Notes: a model not told the origin generated them from the letters alone. A DNA stretch of 64,000 nucleotides from Methylopila sp. Yamaguchi (GCF_002897035.1 NZ_BAUX01000003.1:124001-188000), one strand, 5' to 3'. Positions 1 through 11,293 are shown, counted from the first letter of the stretch. Translations and numbers: made by a program.

Positions 1-381
1 CGCGACCGCCGCGGGGAGACAGCCCGCGACGCTGGCGATCGTGCCGTCGAGCGCGAGCTCGCCGAGCACGGTCACGCCCGCGAGCGCGTCCTGCGGCACG
101 GCGCCGATCGCCGCCATCAGGCCGAGCGCGATCGGCAGGTCGAAGTGGCTCCCCTCCTTGGGGAGGTCGGCGGGGGCGAGATTGACGGTGATGCGCCGCG
201 GCGGCAGCGCGAGGCCGGAGGCGATCAGCGCCGCGCGCACCCGCTCGCGCGCCTCGGTCACCGCCTTATCGGGCAGGCCCACCACGTTGAAGGCCGGCAG
301 GCCCGGCGCGACCTGCACCTGCACGTCGACGGCGCGGGCCTCGATGCCCTCGAACGCCACCGTTGAGACCCAAACGACCAT
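1..381 (-). CDS. ComM/YifB family Mg-chelatase-like AAA ATPase, N-terminal part (cut by window edge)
   Basis: The leftward frame begins [20 protein letters not shown] and continues with [20 protein letters not shown] and [19 protein letters not shown]. This is the N-terminal ribosomal-S5-like (ChlI) domain of the YifB/ComM family; the AAA+ and C-terminal domains lie beyond base 1. In Gram-negative bacteria ComM is a hexameric helicase that promotes branch migration during integration of transformed DNA. The start is chosen because it aligns with the usual family N-terminus. It is the last gene of a leftward block (rsmI, yraN, gshB, mepA) and sits about 200 bases downstream of mepA. Family is sure; the role here is inferred from homologues. 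Confidence 0.85.
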   Translation of the reverse strand, partial: MVVWVSTVAFEGIEARAVDVQVQVAPGLPAFNVVGLPDKAVTEARERVRAALIASGLALPPRRITVNLAPADLPKEGSHFDLPIALGLMAAIGAVPQDALAGVTVLGELALDGTIASVAGCLPAAVA

Positions 382-578
382 GCCGCCGCCCCCGCCCTGA
401 CGCACGCGATGGTAGCGGCGGCGCAACCGCCGTCAAGAACAATCAGCGAACATTCGCTTGATCGACTTCGGGGCGCCCAGGTCGCCATGGCAGGCGCTTG
501 ACGATCTCGCCTGGATTCCCGGATGCAACGGGGATGACGAAGCAGTAGGCCTTCAACTCCGGCTCTTAGACAGGCCCT

Positions 579-1496
579 TCACGGCTCGCGGATGACGGCC
601 GCGCACTCCGCTGGCATGTCCTTCAGCGTCATCGGCGGGCGCGGCTTCGGCGGAATTTTCGGCGGCGTCGGGAACAGCCGGCCCGGCGTGAACCACCAGT
701 CGAGCGGCTTGCCGCAGCCGTCGCCGGGGACGACGTCCGCCTGGGGTTTGCAGGAGGCCTCGCCGGCGGGGCAGCCCAGCCGCACGTGGAAGTGGTAGTC
801 GTGGCCCCACTGCGGCCGCACCTTCTGCAGCCAGCCGCGGTCGCCGCGCGCGTCGCGGCACACGGCCCGTTTGATCGCGGGGTTGACCAGGATGCGCTCC
901 ACCTGCGGGTCGAGCGCCGCGTCCTTCAGCACCTGCATGTGGTCCGCGGACCAGAAGCGGTTCGTGTCGATCCGGTTCTCGGCGACGACGTTGGTGGACA
1001 TCAGCGTCTCGCGCTGCGCCATCGTCAGCGGTTGCGCGGGCATGGGGCGCAGCCAGATGTCCACGTCGAGGCCGATCTGGTGCGAGGCGTGGCCCTTGAT
1101 CATGGGGCCGCCGCGCGGCTGGGACATGTCGCCGACGAGCACCCCCGGCCAGGAGGTGTTCGACGCCACCCGCTTCGAGAACCGCTGGATGAAGCTCACC
1201 AGCGTCAGGCGACCATAGAAGCGGTCACGCGAGGGCCGCATCACCTGCCACGTCGGGCCGCTGAGCGGCAGCATGGAGGCGCTTGCGAGACAGCCCTTGG
1301 AGTAGAAGCCGATCGACCGCTCGCGCCCCGTGCTCGGGCGGGTCACCCGGCCGAACAGCTCCTTCGCGGGCGTCGTCGCGGTGATCGGCGGCATGGGCGG
1401 CAGGCGGAAGCCGGGCGGCGTCACGTCCTGCGCCCAGGCGGCGCCGGCGGCGCAGGCGAAGAACGCGGCGGCGGCGAGAGCGAGCTTCAGCGTCAT
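579..1496 (-). CDS. mepA: Penicillin-insensitive murein DD-endopeptidase
   Basis: This 305-residue periplasmic enzyme cleaves D-Ala-meso-DAP cross-links in peptidoglycan. A signal peptide with an AWAQD cleavage region occupies residues 1-23. The LAS metallopeptidase motif [16 protein letters not shown] begins at about residue 136 and supplies zinc ligands His136 and Asp; the second motif, [13 protein letters not shown], is near residue 235. A Pro-rich segment ([18 protein letters not shown]) precedes the C-terminus, as in the family. The ATG overlaps the gshB stop by four bases (ATGA), so the two are translationally coupled. A longer upstream reading of the frame only runs through gshB in another phase. 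Confidence 0.93.
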   Translation of the reverse strand: MTLKLALAAAAFFACAAGAAWAQDVTPPGFRLPPMPPITATTPAKELFGRVTRPSTGRERSIGFYSKGCLASASMLPLSGPTWQVMRPSRDRFYGRLTLVSFIQRFSKRVASNTSWPGVLVGDMSQPRGGPMIKGHASHQIGLDVDIWLRPMPAQPLTMAQRETLMSTNVVAENRIDTNRFWSADHMQVLKDAALDPQVERILVNPAIKRAVCRDARGDRGWLQKVRPQWGHDYHFHVRLGCPAGEASCKPQADVVPGDGCGKPLDWWFTPGRLFPTPPKIPPKPRPPMTLKDMPAECAAVIREP

Positions 1497-2449
1497 GCGG
1501 CGGCGCGGCTCCGCTTGCCTTCGATGGCGTCCCAGGTGATCGCCGCGACGTCCGGGCCGCCGAGCCGCTTGATGGCGCGAACGCCGGTGGGGGAGGTCAC
1601 GTTGATTTCGGTCAGATTGCCGTCGATCACGTCGATGCCGACGAACAGCAGCCCGCGCCGCGACAGCTCCGGCCCGATGCGCGCACAGATCTCCTGCTCG
1701 CGCGGGGTGATCTCGGTGGTCTGCGCCGCGCCGCCGCGCACCATGTTGGCGCGCAGATCGCCCACCGCCGGCACGCGGTTCACCGCGCCCGCGAACACGC
1801 CGTCCACCAGCAGGATGCGCTTGTCGCCCGCGGCGACCTTCGGCAGGAACTTCTGCACCATCCACGGCTCGCGGAAGGTGGTCGAGAACAGGTCGATCAG
1901 CGAGCCGTAGTTCAGGTCGTCGGCGGTCACGCGGAACACCGCCGCTCCGCCGTTGCCGTAGAGCGGCTTCACCACGATGTCGCCGTGCTCGGCGCGGAAG
2001 GCCGCGATCTCGGCCTTGTCGCGGGTCACGATGGTGGGCGGCATCAGCTCGGGAAAATCGAGCACGAAGATCTTTTCCGGCGCGTTGCGCACCTCGGCGG
2101 GGTCGTTCACGACCAGCGTGCGCGGGTGCACCCGCTCCAGCATGTGGGTGGTGGTGACGTAGGCCATGTCGAACGGCGGGTCCTGCCGCAGCAGAACCAC
2201 GTCAGTCTCATCGCCGAGCGAGACGCGGCGCTCCTCGCCGAGCGTGACGTGGTCGCCGGCGACGTCGCGCACCTCCGCGGGCCGCATGGCCGCGAACACG
2301 CCCTCGGCGGTCTGGGTCAGGCGCTCGGGCGTGTAGACGAGCAGCGAGTGGCCGCGCGCCTGCGCTTCCAGCATCAGGGCGAAGGTCGAATCGCCCGCGA
2401 TGTTGATGCGCTCGATCGGGTCCATCTGCACGGCGACGCGAAGCGACAT
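1493..2449 (-). CDS. gshB: Glutathione synthetase
   Basis: This 318-residue ATP-grasp enzyme joins gamma-glutamylcysteine and glycine to give glutathione in the cytoplasm. The prokaryotic GSH-synthetase prefix domain is at residues 1-120 (start [20 protein letters not shown]). The ATP-grasp signature [12 protein letters not shown] is at about 161-172, DKRILLVDG at about 209 and the substrate-loop segment INVTSPTG near 284. Length is typical. It lies between yraN (22-base gap) and mepA (four-base overlap) in a leftward operon; rsmI-yraN-gshB is a common alphaproteobacterial order. Confidence 0.96.
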   Translation of the reverse strand: MSLRVAVQMDPIERINIAGDSTFALMLEAQARGHSLLVYTPERLTQTAEGVFAAMRPAEVRDVAGDHVTLGEERRVSLGDETDVVLLRQDPPFDMAYVTTTHMLERVHPRTLVVNDPAEVRNAPEKIFVLDFPELMPPTIVTRDKAEIAAFRAEHGDIVVKPLYGNGGAAVFRVTADDLNYGSLIDLFSTTFREPWMVQKFLPKVAAGDKRILLVDGVFAGAVNRVPAVGDLRANMVRGGAAQTTEITPREQEICARIGPELSRRGLLFVGIDVIDGNLTEINVTSPTGVRAIKRLGGPDVAAITWDAIEGKRSRAAA

Positions 2450-2471
2450 GGGGCTGATCCGCTTGGGGTTT

Positions 2472-2846
2472 TTACTGGCCGAAGGCGTTTGGGAGACGGC
2501 GCGGCAGGCGGCGGGGCGCGACGAGGACGACGTCGAAGGTCATGACATATCCCGCATAAGCCGGCTCGCGCGCAAGAAAGGCCTCAGCCCCGCGGCGGAT
2601 GCGGGCCTGCTGGCGCGGGGCCACGGCCTCGGCCGCGGCCTCCAGCGTCGCGCGGGCCTTCACCTCGACGAAGGCGAGCGTCCGCCCCCGGACGGCGATC
2701 AAGTCGATCTCGCCGCCGCCCTGCGCGTAGCGTCGCTTCAGGATGCGCCAGCCGGTCAGCCTCAGCAGCCAAGCCGCGCGGGCCTCGGCGTCGAGCCCGA
2801 GCCGGAACGCCGCAAGCCGCTTCGGGGCGGGGGGCGCCGGGCTCAG
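2472..2846 (-). CDS. yraN: YraN/UPF0102 family endonuclease-fold protein, apparent CTG start
   Basis: The frame encodes the UPF0102 fold: [20 protein letters not shown] followed by [20 protein letters not shown], with the GEIDLI and VEVKAR motifs of the restriction-endonuclease-like core. The family is of uncertain function and often sits next to rsmI, as here. No ATG, GTG or TTG lies in frame between the rsmI region and the conserved core; the first in-frame TTG is inside GEIDLI. A CTG codon that overlaps the rsmI TGA (CTGA) gives a 124-residue protein of normal length, so I place the start there. The start is inferred; the family is clear. Confidence 0.82.
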   Translation of the reverse strand: MSPAPPAPKRLAAFRLGLDAEARAAWLLRLTGWRILKRRYAQGGGEIDLIAVRGRTLAFVEVKARATLEAAAEAVAPRQQARIRRGAEAFLAREPAYAGYVMTFDVVLVAPRRLPRRLPNAFGQ

Positions 2847-3778
2847 GCGCCGGCCTTGGTCAGCTCGAGCGCGCGCGCGTAGACCTCGCGCCGCTTGAGC
2901 CCCGTTGCGCTCGCGACTTCGGCGACCGCGTCCTTCACCGAGGCGCGGGCGAGCGCGGCTTCGAGCAGCGCGTCGACGTCGCCCTCGCTCGGCGGCGCCT
3001 CCTCGGCCGGCGGGCCGATCACCAGCACGATCTCGCCCTTGGGCGGGGCTTCCCGACCGAGCTCGGTTGCAAGCTCGGTCAATGTCCCGCGCCGCACCTG
3101 CTCGAAGCGCTTGGTGAGCTCGCGCGCGAGCGCCGCGGGCCGGTTCCCCAGTCCGTCGGCCAGGTCCGCCAGCGCTTCGGCGACCCTCGGCCCGGTCTCG
3201 AACAGCACCAGCGTGCCTGGCACGCGGGCGATCTCGGCGATGCGCTCGCGCCGCCCCTGCTGCTTCGCCGGCAGGAAACCCTCGAAGAAGAAGCGGTCCG
3301 TCGGCAGGCCCGCCAGCACCAGCGCCGTAAGCACGGCGGAGGGCCCGGGGAGGTGCGTGACGTGCGCGCCGGCCGCGACGGCGTCGCGCACGAGCTTGAA
3401 GCCGGGGTCGGACACCAGCGGCGTGCCGGCGTCGCTGACGAGCGCAAGCCGCTGCCCGTCCGCGAGGCGCGCCAGCACCTTGGGGCGCATCTCGGCGGCG
3501 TTGTGGTCGTGGTAGGGCGTCAGCCGGGTCGCGATGCCGTAGTGGTTCATCAGCTTGGCGGTGACGCGGGTGTCCTCGCACAGCACCGCGTCGGCGGCGG
3601 CCAGCGTCTCCAGCGCCCGCAGGGTGATGTCGGCGAGCGTGCCGATGGGGGTCGCGACGACGTGAAGGCCGGGCGCCAGCGACGGCGCGGTCAGGCGTAC
3701 GCCGGCCACCAGGTAGCTGCGGGAGGAGTGATCGGGGCCGGCCGTGAGGTCGGGGTCGGTCGGCTCGGGCCTTGGCAT
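2843..3778 (-). CDS. rsmI: 16S rRNA (cytidine1402-2'-O)-methyltransferase
   Basis: This 311-residue SAM-dependent tetrapyrrole-methylase-fold enzyme 2'-O-methylates C1402 in the decoding centre of 16S rRNA. Visible motifs are VVATPIGTLADITLRALE (about 40-57), CEDTRVTAKLMNHYGI, ALVSDAGTPLVSDPGFKLV (about 112-130) and FFFEGFLP (about 163). About 28 residues precede the conserved core, so a later start is possible. It is the first gene of the leftward rsmI-yraN-gshB-mepA block and is divergent from the lipoprotein gene at 3932. Confidence 0.95.
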   Translation of the reverse strand: MPRPEPTDPDLTAGPDHSSRSYLVAGVRLTAPSLAPGLHVVATPIGTLADITLRALETLAAADAVLCEDTRVTAKLMNHYGIATRLTPYHDHNAAEMRPKVLARLADGQRLALVSDAGTPLVSDPGFKLVRDAVAAGAHVTHLPGPSAVLTALVLAGLPTDRFFFEGFLPAKQQGRRERIAEIARVPGTLVLFETGPRVAEALADLADGLGNRPAALARELTKRFEQVRRGTLTELATELGREAPPKGEIVLVIGPPAEEAPPSEGDVDALLEAALARASVKDAVAEVASATGLKRREVYARALELTKAGA

Positions 3779-3931
3779 GGGAACGCTCGTCGGTTACTTC
3801 AGAGTCAAGTCTATCGGTGGGGCGCAGCCGCGGGAAGCGGTGGCGCGCGGCGCTCCCCGAGCCGTGGACCATCGGGGCATTCGGCGCGTCGGACGAGTTC
3901 GTGGGGGTCCGGCCGAGAGACGGTGGCGCAC

Positions 3932-5161
3932 ATGACGGTCGATCCAAGGTCCCTGGCGAAGGGATGGCGCGCGCTGCTCGTCGGAAGCGCGGCGCTCGCG
4001 CTCGCCGCCTGCGGCGGGGGAAGCGACCTCGGCGGGACGGACGAGCGGCTCAATCCGCTGCCCGGCAATCCGACGCCGCAGGTCGAGGCCCAGCCGCTCG
4101 GTCAGGCGATCGGGCAGGGCTCCACCAAGGTGGCGCTCGTGCTGCCCTTGTCGGCCAGCGGCAACGCCGGCGCGGCCGCCCAATCCATGAAGAACGCGGC
4201 GGAGCTCGCGCTCTCGGAGTTCAACAGCCCCGACATCCAGCTGGTGGTGAAGGACGACGGCGGCACCGCGCAGGGCGCGCAGGCGGCGGTCAACAGCGCG
4301 ACCGACGAGGGCGCGCGCATGGTGATCGGGCCGCTGTTCGCCCATTCGGTCCAGGGCGCAGGCCAGGCCGCGCGCCAGAAGGGCGTGCCGGTGGTCGCCT
4401 TCTCGACCGACGCCAACGTCGCCTCGCGGGGCGTCTATCTCCTCAGCTTCCTGCCTGAATCCGACGTCGACCGGATCGTCCGTTACGCGGTCAGCCAGGG
4501 CAAGCGCTCCTTCGCCGCGCTGCTTCCGGAGAACGGCTACGGCACGGTGGTGGAGGGCGCTTTCCAGCAGGCGGTGGCGAGGGCCGGCGGCCGCGTCGTC
4601 GCGCTTGAGCGCTATCCCACCGACAAGGGCAAGATGGCCGAGCCGATCGCCCGCGTGGCGAACGCCCTCGGCCAGGCCGACGCGCTGTTCATCCCCGACA
4701 CGGCCGACAGCGTTCCGACGGTGGTGGGCTTGCTCGCCGCGAACGGCGTCAACCTGAAGCGCGTGCAGCTGCTCGGCACGGGGCTCTGGGACGACCCGCA
4801 GATGGGACGCGACGCGAGCCTTGCGGGCGCCTGGTACGCCGCGCCGGACAGCTCCGGCTTCCGCTCCTTCGCCCAGCGCTACAAGGCGAAATTCGGCTCG
4901 GAGCCGACCCGCACCGCCTCGCTCGCCTACGACGCCACCTCGCTCGTGGCTGCGTTGGTGAAGACGCAGGGCGCCGCCGGGCTGACCGACCAGACTTTCG
5001 CGAACCCGTCTGGCTTCGCCGGCGTCGACGGCACCTTCCGCTTCCGCGCCGACGGCGGCAACGACCGCGCGCTCGCCGTCTACCAGGTGCAGCCCGGCGG
5101 CGCGAAGGTCATCAGCCCCGCGCCCCGCAGCTTCGACGGCCAGACCGCCCAGGCGAATTGA
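3932..5161 (+). CDS. Penicillin-binding-protein activator-like lipoprotein (periplasmic binding fold)
   Basis: This 409-residue lipoprotein has a lipobox ALAAC with the acylated Cys at residue 27, so it is probably outer-membrane anchored. From about residue 65 it has the type I periplasmic-binding fold of the LpoA/branched-chain receptor group (KVALVLPLSASGNAGAAAQS, later LIPDTADSVPTVVGLL-like segments). LpoA in gammaproteobacteria activates PBP1a; alphaproteobacterial members beside rsmI are usually annotated as penicillin-binding-protein activators by similarity. The position divergent from rsmI matches the wider lpoA-rsmI-yraN neighbourhood. The PBP role is inferred. Confidence 0.8.
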   Translation: MTVDPRSLAKGWRALLVGSAALALAACGGGSDLGGTDERLNPLPGNPTPQVEAQPLGQAIGQGSTKVALVLPLSASGNAGAAAQSMKNAAELALSEFNSPDIQLVVKDDGGTAQGAQAAVNSATDEGARMVIGPLFAHSVQGAGQAARQKGVPVVAFSTDANVASRGVYLLSFLPESDVDRIVRYAVSQGKRSFAALLPENGYGTVVEGAFQQAVARAGGRVVALERYPTDKGKMAEPIARVANALGQADALFIPDTADSVPTVVGLLAANGVNLKRVQLLGTGLWDDPQMGRDASLAGAWYAAPDSSGFRSFAQRYKAKFGSEPTRTASLAYDATSLVAALVKTQGAAGLTDQTFANPSGFAGVDGTFRFRADGGNDRALAVYQVQPGGAKVISPAPRSFDGQTAQAN

Positions 5162-5180
5162 CCGTTGAGCGCTCGTCGCT

Positions 5181-6329
5181 CTACCCCGCGAGATCGGCCA
5201 CCACGGCGTCCAGGACCGGAAAGCCCTCGCGGGTGACGCGCAGGCGGTCGCGGCCGACGCGCTCGACCATGCCGTCCATGGTGAGGTCGTCGATCCGGCG
5301 CTGGTCGAGCCTGCGGCCGGAGAGGCGGTGGAAGCGGGCGAGGTCGATGCCCTCGGCGAGCCGGAGGCCCATCAGCAGGAACTCGTCGGCTTGGGCCTCG
5401 ACGCTGAGAGGCTCGTCGACCACGAGGCCATGACCGTCGGCCTCGACGGCGGCGGCCCAGAGCTCGGGATTGCGTTCGGTCGAAAGCTCGCGGCGCAGGC
5501 CGTCGACCAGGAGCCGTCCATGGGCGCCGGGGCCGACGCCGGCGTATTCGCCGTAGCGCCAGTAGACCAGATTGTGGCGGCTCTCCGCGCCAGGGCGGGC
5601 GTGGTTCGAGATCTCGTAGGCCGGCATGCCGGCGCGCTCGGTGGTCTCCTGCGTCACGTCCCAGAGCGCGCGGGAGGTTTCCTCGTCGGGCGTCTTCAGC
5701 TTGCCGGCGCGGTAGAGCGCGTGGAAGGGCGTGCCCTCCTCGATGGTGAGCTGATAGAGCGACAGGTGCTCCGGCGCGCGCTCGATCGCCTGCGACAGCT
5801 CCCTGCGCCAGGCGGCCGGCGATTGGCCGGGGCGGGCGTAGATCAAGTCGAAGGACGCGCGCGGGAAGATCGACATGGCGAGCTCGACGGCCGTCAGCGC
5901 CTCCTCGACGGTGTGCAGCCGGCCGAGATTCGCGAGGTCTTCGGCGTTCAGCGCCTGCACGCCGAGCGAGACGCGGTTGACGCCGGCGGCCCGGTAGCCG
6001 CGGAAGCGTTCGGCCTCGACGCTGGTCGGGTTCGCCTCCAGCGTGATCTCGGCGTTCGGCTCGACCTCCCAGGCGCCGCCGATGGCGTCGAGGATCCCTG
6101 CGACGGTCTCCGGCGTCATCAGCGAGGGCGTGCCGCCGCCGAAGAAGACCGAAGCGACCTTCCGACCGGGCGCCAGCGCCGCCATGTGCGCGATCTCGCG
6201 GCGGAAGGCCGCGAGATAGCGGCCCTGGTCGACGCCCTTGTGGCGCACGTGGCTGTTGAAGTCGCAGTAGGGGCACTTCGCCGCGCAGAACGGCCAATGC
6301 ACGTAGACGCCGAAGCCGGGCTCGCTCAT
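5181..6329 (-). CDS. hemW: HemW-type radical SAM heme chaperone
   Basis: This 382-residue radical SAM protein has the cluster motif C-x3-C-x2-C at residues 15-22 ([13 protein letters not shown]) and the [10 protein letters not shown] segment near residue 61. The N-terminus is short, as in HemW, and lacks the extension of true coproporphyrinogen III dehydrogenase HemN. HemW proteins bind heme and deliver it to target proteins. It follows rdgB with a four-base ATGA overlap, so rdgB-hemW are translationally coupled; this pairing is widespread in proteobacteria. Confidence 0.9.
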   Translation of the reverse strand: MSEPGFGVYVHWPFCAAKCPYCDFNSHVRHKGVDQGRYLAAFRREIAHMAALAPGRKVASVFFGGGTPSLMTPETVAGILDAIGGAWEVEPNAEITLEANPTSVEAERFRGYRAAGVNRVSLGVQALNAEDLANLGRLHTVEEALTAVELAMSIFPRASFDLIYARPGQSPAAWRRELSQAIERAPEHLSLYQLTIEEGTPFHALYRAGKLKTPDEETSRALWDVTQETTERAGMPAYEISNHARPGAESRHNLVYWRYGEYAGVGPGAHGRLLVDGLRRELSTERNPELWAAAVEADGHGLVVDEPLSVEAQADEFLLMGLRLAEGIDLARFHRLSGRRLDQRRIDDLTMDGMVERVGRDRLRVTREGFPVLDAVVADLAG

Positions 6330-6979
6330 GTCGGCGGACCTGCGGGATAGAGCGCGGCCATCAGCGCGCCGAAGGCGCGGGCGCGGTGGGACAGGCCCGT
6401 GGCGCGACCGTCCGCGCCCCAGACCACGCCGTGTTTATCGTCCGAGGACATCTCCCCGAAGGTGCGGGCGTGGCCGCCCGGCAGAAAGATCGGATCGTAG
6501 CCGAAGCCGAGGTTCCCGCGCGGAGGCCACACGATCTCGCCGGGAACCGATCCTTCGACCTCGAGCCGCTCGCCGGTCGGCCAGCTCAGGCAGAGCGCAG
6601 CGACGAAGGCGGCGGAGCGATCCTTCGCGCCGCGGGCCTGAAGGTCCGCCTCGACCCGCGCCATCGCGGCGGAGAAGTCCTTCGAGGGTCCCGCCCAGCG
6701 CGCGGAGAACAGCCCCGGCGCGCCCCAGAGCGCCGCGACCGAAAGCCCGCTGTCGTCGGCGAGCGCGGGCAGCCCTGACGCCTGCGCTGCGGCGTCCGCC
6801 TTGATCGCGGCGTTCTCAGCGTAGGTCGTGCCGGTCTCGTCGGGCTCGGGCAGGCCGAGCTCGCCCGCGGAGGTCAGCTCCAGCGGGAACGGCGCCAGCA
6901 GCTCGCGGAATTCGGCGAGCTTGCCGGCGTTATGGGTGGCGATCACCAGTCGGACGCCGAGCGGGGGGAGGGCGGTCAT
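6326..6979 (-). CDS. rdgB: RdgB/HAM1 family XTP/dITP pyrophosphatase
   Basis: This 217-residue enzyme removes non-canonical purine nucleoside triphosphates (ITP, dITP, XTP) to monophosphates. Family motifs include [17 protein letters not shown] at residues 12-28, [38 protein letters not shown] and [20 protein letters not shown]. Length is normal. It is downstream of rph, separated by a 142-base gap that carries an inverted-repeat element, and upstream of hemW with which it overlaps. Confidence 0.95.
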   Translation of the reverse strand: MTALPPLGVRLVIATHNAGKLAEFRELLAPFPLELTSAGELGLPEPDETGTTYAENAAIKADAAAQASGLPALADDSGLSVAALWGAPGLFSARWAGPSKDFSAAMARVEADLQARGAKDRSAAFVAALCLSWPTGERLEVEGSVPGEIVWPPRGNLGFGYDPIFLPGGHARTFGEMSSDDKHGVVWGADGRATGLSHRARAFGALMAALYPAGPPT

Positions 6980-6993
6980 CGTCAGTCCTTACA

Positions 6994-7097
6994 CGTCATC
7001 CCGGCCGAGCGCAGCGAGAGCCGCGATCGTGCTCCAGGCCGCGCGTCCTGAGGCGCACGATTCCGGCTCTCCGCCTTCGGCTTCGGCCGGGATGACG
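6994..7097. repeat. Intergenic inverted-repeat element between rph and rdgB
   Basis: Two perfect 14-base arms, cgtcatcccggccg at 6994-7007 and its reverse complement cggccgggatgacg at 7084-7097, enclose about 76 bases that include a second GC-rich inverted segment. The arrangement fills the gap between two leftward genes. It looks like the palindromic intergenic repeats common in Hyphomicrobiales; transcribed, it would fold into a long hairpin. Confidence 0.75.
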
Positions 7098-7121
7098 CGC
7101 GGGTCAAGGACAGTTGAGGCG

Positions 7122-7841
7122 TCACGCCACCGCCAGCTTCTGCAGGTCGACGAGGGTGGCGCAGCCGGCCTTGGCAAGGCGGAGCAGCTCCATCAGTTCG
7201 TCCTCGGAGAACGGCGTCCCCTCGGCGGTGCCCTGGATTTCGACGATGCCGCCCGATCCCGTCAGCACGAAGTTAGCGTCGGTCTCGGCCGCGCTGTCCT
7301 CGGCGTAGTCGAGGTCGAGCACCGGCGCGCCCTTGTAGACGCCGCAGGAGACGGCGGCGACGTGGTCCTTCAGCGCCGGACCTTTGAGCATGTCGCGCGC
7401 CTTCATCCAGGCGAGGCAGTCGTGCAACGCGACCCAGGCGCCGGTGATGGAGGCCGTGCGCGTGCCGCCGTCGGCCTGCAGCACGTCGCAGTCCACCGTG
7501 ATCTGGCGCTCGCCGATCATCTTGAGGTCGACCACGGCGCGCAGGCTGCGGCCGATCAGGCGCTGGATCTCCTGCGTGCGGCCGGAGGGCTTGCCGCTCG
7601 TCACCTCGCGGCGGGTGCGCTCGTGCGTCGCCCGCGGCAGCATGGCGTATTCGGCCGTCACCCAGCCCTTGCCCTGGCCGCGCAGCCAGCCCGGCGCCTT
7701 CTCCTCCAGCGAGGCGCAGCACAGCACGTGGGTCTCGCCGAACTTCACCAGGCAGGAGCCTTCCGCGTAGCGCGCGACGCCCCGCTCGATCGAGACGGCG
7801 CGCAGCGCGTCGGGGGCGCGCTTGGAGGGACGGACGGACAT
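7122..7841 (-). CDS. rph: Ribonuclease PH
   Basis: This 239-residue phosphorolytic 3'-5' exoribonuclease trims tRNA 3' ends. Hallmarks are [20 protein letters not shown] near the N-terminus, [40 protein letters not shown] and [19 protein letters not shown]. The start at 7841 gives the usual family N-terminus; the same frame continues upstream into the hrcA promoter region without family similarity. It is divergent from hrcA (131 bases between starts), a common alphaproteobacterial arrangement. Confidence 0.96.
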   Translation of the reverse strand: MSVRPSKRAPDALRAVSIERGVARYAEGSCLVKFGETHVLCCASLEEKAPGWLRGQGKGWVTAEYAMLPRATHERTRREVTSGKPSGRTQEIQRLIGRSLRAVVDLKMIGERQITVDCDVLQADGGTRTASITGAWVALHDCLAWMKARDMLKGPALKDHVAAVSCGVYKGAPVLDLDYAEDSAAETDANFVLTGSGGIVEIQGTAEGTPFSEDELMELLRLAKAGCATLVDLQKLAVA

Positions 7842-7971
7842 GGAGGCTTCGCTTTCGCAGGGAGATTGAGAAATCGGCGTCTTTCTGCCCCTGCGCGCGT
7901 CCGCCCGCAAGCCGCCGCGCTTGATCGGCGGCGCGCGAAGACGAATGTTGGGGACGCGAGGTTTTAAGGCC

Positions 7972-9063
7972 ATGTCGATCGACCGTCCCATTCTCCCCGA
8001 AGCCGCCGCCGGGCTCGCGCAGCTCGACGCCCGTTCACGCGAGATCTTTCGCCGGATCGTCGACAGCTATCTGTCGACGGGAGAGCCGCTCGGCTCCCGC
8101 AACATCTCCAGGCTGCTCTCGGTCTCGCTGTCGCCGGCCTCCGTCCGAAACGTCATGGCGGACCTGGAGACGCTCGGGCTGATCTATGCGCCGCACACCA
8201 GCGCCGGGCGCCTGCCGACGGAACTCGGCCTACGCTTCTTCGTCGACGCCATGCTGGAGATCGGCGACCTCAACGCCGAGGATCGCCGCGCCATCGAGCG
8301 GCAGGTGCGGGCGCTCAGCGCCTCGCGCTCGGTCGAGGACGTGCTGACCGACGCCTCCGCCCTGCTGTCGGGCCTGTCGCGCGGCGCCGGCGTCGTGGTG
8401 GCGACCAAGCAGGACCCGGCGATCAAGCACATCGAGTTCGTGCCGCTGGAGCCCACCCGCGCCCTCGTGGTCCTCGTGGGCGAGGACGGCGGGGTCGAGA
8501 ACCGCATCGTGCAACTGCCCAAGGGCCTGCCGCCGTCCGCGCTGGTGGAGGCGTCCAACTTCCTCAACGCCAGGATGCGCGGCCGTACGCTGGGCGAGGC
8601 CCGTGCGGCGGTCGAGGAGGCGGTCGCCGCCGCCAAGGGCGAACTGGACGCCATCACCGCGGACGTGGTCGCCGCCGGGCTTGCGGACTGGGCGGGCGTC
8701 TCCGCCGGGGAACCGCGCCAGCTCATCGTGCGCGGCCAGGCCAACCTGCTCGAGGACCTCAAGGCGCTGGAGGATCTGGATCGCGTGCGCCTCCTGCTCG
8801 ACGACCTCGAATCCAAGAAGGACGTCATCGACCTGTTGGGACGGGCGGAGACGGCGGACGGGGTGCGAATCTTCATCGGGTCGGAGAACAAGCTGTTCTC
8901 GCTCTCGGGCTCGTCGATGATTGCGGCCCCGTTCCGCGACGGCGACCAGAAAATCGTCGGCGTGCTCGGCGTCATCGGTCCGACGCGGCTGAACTACGCC
9001 CGGATCGTGCCGATGGTGGACTACACCGCCAAGGTGGTCGGCAGTCTGCTTCGCCAGAGCTGA
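7972..9063 (+). CDS. hrcA: Heat-inducible transcription repressor HrcA
   Basis: This 363-residue regulator represses groE/dnaK-type operons by binding CIRCE operators. The N-terminal winged helix spans about residues 15-90 ([20 protein letters not shown], then [20 protein letters not shown] and [20 protein letters not shown]). The GAF-like core and the conserved C-terminal segment [19 protein letters not shown] follow. The start is the ATG 48 codons upstream of the HTSAGR motif. I see no CIRCE site (TTAGCACTC-N9-GAGTGCTAA) in front of it, and grpE does not follow directly. Confidence 0.95.
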   Translation: MSIDRPILPEAAAGLAQLDARSREIFRRIVDSYLSTGEPLGSRNISRLLSVSLSPASVRNVMADLETLGLIYAPHTSAGRLPTELGLRFFVDAMLEIGDLNAEDRRAIERQVRALSASRSVEDVLTDASALLSGLSRGAGVVVATKQDPAIKHIEFVPLEPTRALVVLVGEDGGVENRIVQLPKGLPPSALVEASNFLNARMRGRTLGEARAAVEEAVAAAKGELDAITADVVAAGLADWAGVSAGEPRQLIVRGQANLLEDLKALEDLDRVRLLLDDLESKKDVIDLLGRAETADGVRIFIGSENKLFSLSGSSMIAAPFRDGDQKIVGVLGVIGPTRLNYARIVPMVDYTAKVVGSLLRQS

Positions 9064-9154
9064 CCCGGCGGCATCTTAACGAAGTCTTCACCTAAAGGTA
9101 TCGCGGGCCCTCGGTCTGGCGCATGATCGCGCCTGTTCAGGGGATGGCAGGCGC

Positions 9155-9331
9155 ATGGACAACATCGTGGAACTCTACGCCCGGGTCGCTTACGACGACG
9201 CGGCGGCCGAACGGCGCGAGCGCACCGTGCTTGGCGAAATCCGATCGGTCGCGGCCTTCGCGGCGCTTTTGAGCGGCATCGCGCTCACCCTCGCAGCGCC
9301 GGTGCTGGCGCTCTGGTTTCTGCTGAGTTGA
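9155..9331 (+). CDS. Small single-membrane-segment protein, unknown function
   Basis: A 58-residue frame starts MDNIVELYARVAYDDAAAER. It has a charged N-terminal half and one hydrophobic helix (about residues 32-57, ending VLALWFLLS). It lies 91 bases downstream of hrcA and is convergent with another small membrane frame at 9351-9521. I do not recognise a family. The amphipathic N-terminus and the clean transmembrane C-terminus make a real protein plausible; there is no strong ribosome site. Confidence 0.5.
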   Translation: MDNIVELYARVAYDDAAAERRERTVLGEIRSVAAFAALLSGIALTLAAPVLALWFLLS

Positions 9332-9350
9332 GCGCCCGCGTCGTTCGGCG

Positions 9351-9521
9351 TCAGCGCGCCAGACCGTCCTGGTTTTCGTAGGTCACCCGCTCCACCGCGT
9401 GGGCGGCGACCTGTACGGCGAGGTCGATGCCCACGGCGATGAGAAAGATCGCGATCAGCGAGGCGAGCTGCTCGAAGGCCCGTCCTACGGGGTCGCGGAG
9501 ATCGTCCGGATCAAGCTCCAT
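9351..9521 (-). CDS. Small membrane protein, unknown function
   Basis: This leftward frame encodes about 56 residues from MELDPDDLRDPVGRAFEQLA. It has one hydrophobic helix, LASLIAIFLIAVGIDLAVQV, and a polar tail ending QDGLAR. A longer version (76 residues) starts upstream at 9581. I do not recognise a family. The coding direction is supported only by the membrane segment and the small gap to the neighbouring frame, so treat it as tentative. Confidence 0.4.
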   Translation of the reverse strand: MELDPDDLRDPVGRAFEQLASLIAIFLIAVGIDLAVQVAAHAVERVTYENQDGLAR

Positions 9522-9748
9522 CTCGCTTATCCTCAAGCGGGGACCGCTTGTGAGTATGCCTTCGGCGCGCGCCTGCGCCATTCAAACCTTCGCGTGCGAC
9601 GAGTCGTACGGCCGCAGGAGGTAGGCGCGACCGGCGCCCGCAATGATCGCTCACCTTTTTTGAACGTCGCCGCGGCATGATGCTGCGCTAAGACTGACGG
9701 AGGCGCGGCGAGCCGGCGATCGGCCGCGCGTGATTCGAGGAGCGCCCG

Positions 9749-11095
<1,347 letters not shown>

Positions 11096-11278
11096 GGGCT
11101 TCTCCGTAGTCTTCCCGACGAAGGCCGCCAGCCTGCGCTGGCGCGCTTCGTCGCGCCTGACGGAAAATGCGAGGCGCGGCAGCACCTTGCGCCCGCTGCA
11201 ATCGTCGCGAGCGGAGTGTTGCCGAAACACTTCAGTGACGTCTTTGGCAGGTGAGGACACGAGGGTTAAAAGTTAAGG

Positions 11279-11293
11279 TTAAATGGTTTTTAA
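11279..11293. promoter_or_regulatory. CtrA-type box TTAA-N7-TTAA upstream of the porin-like gene
   Basis: TTAA, seven bases (atggttt) and TTAA form an exact match to the CtrA consensus of alphaproteobacteria, 84 bases upstream of the outer-membrane protein start at 11377. The surrounding 40 bases are unusually AT-rich for this window and hold two more TTAA words just upstream. Functional binding is inferred. Confidence 0.5.

Noticed and set aside
41-400. Long plus-strand reading frame at the left edge
   Set aside because: It is the antisense shadow of the ComM/YifB N-terminus, whose reverse-strand protein matches a family.
786-1910. 374-codon plus-strand frame
   Set aside because: It is antisense to mepA and gshB, which both have clear catalytic motifs; its composition is typical of GC-rich shadow frames.
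7842-7971. Possible CIRCE operator between rph and hrcA
   Set aside because: I looked for TTAGCACTC-N9-GAGTGCTAA and found nothing close to it on either strand.
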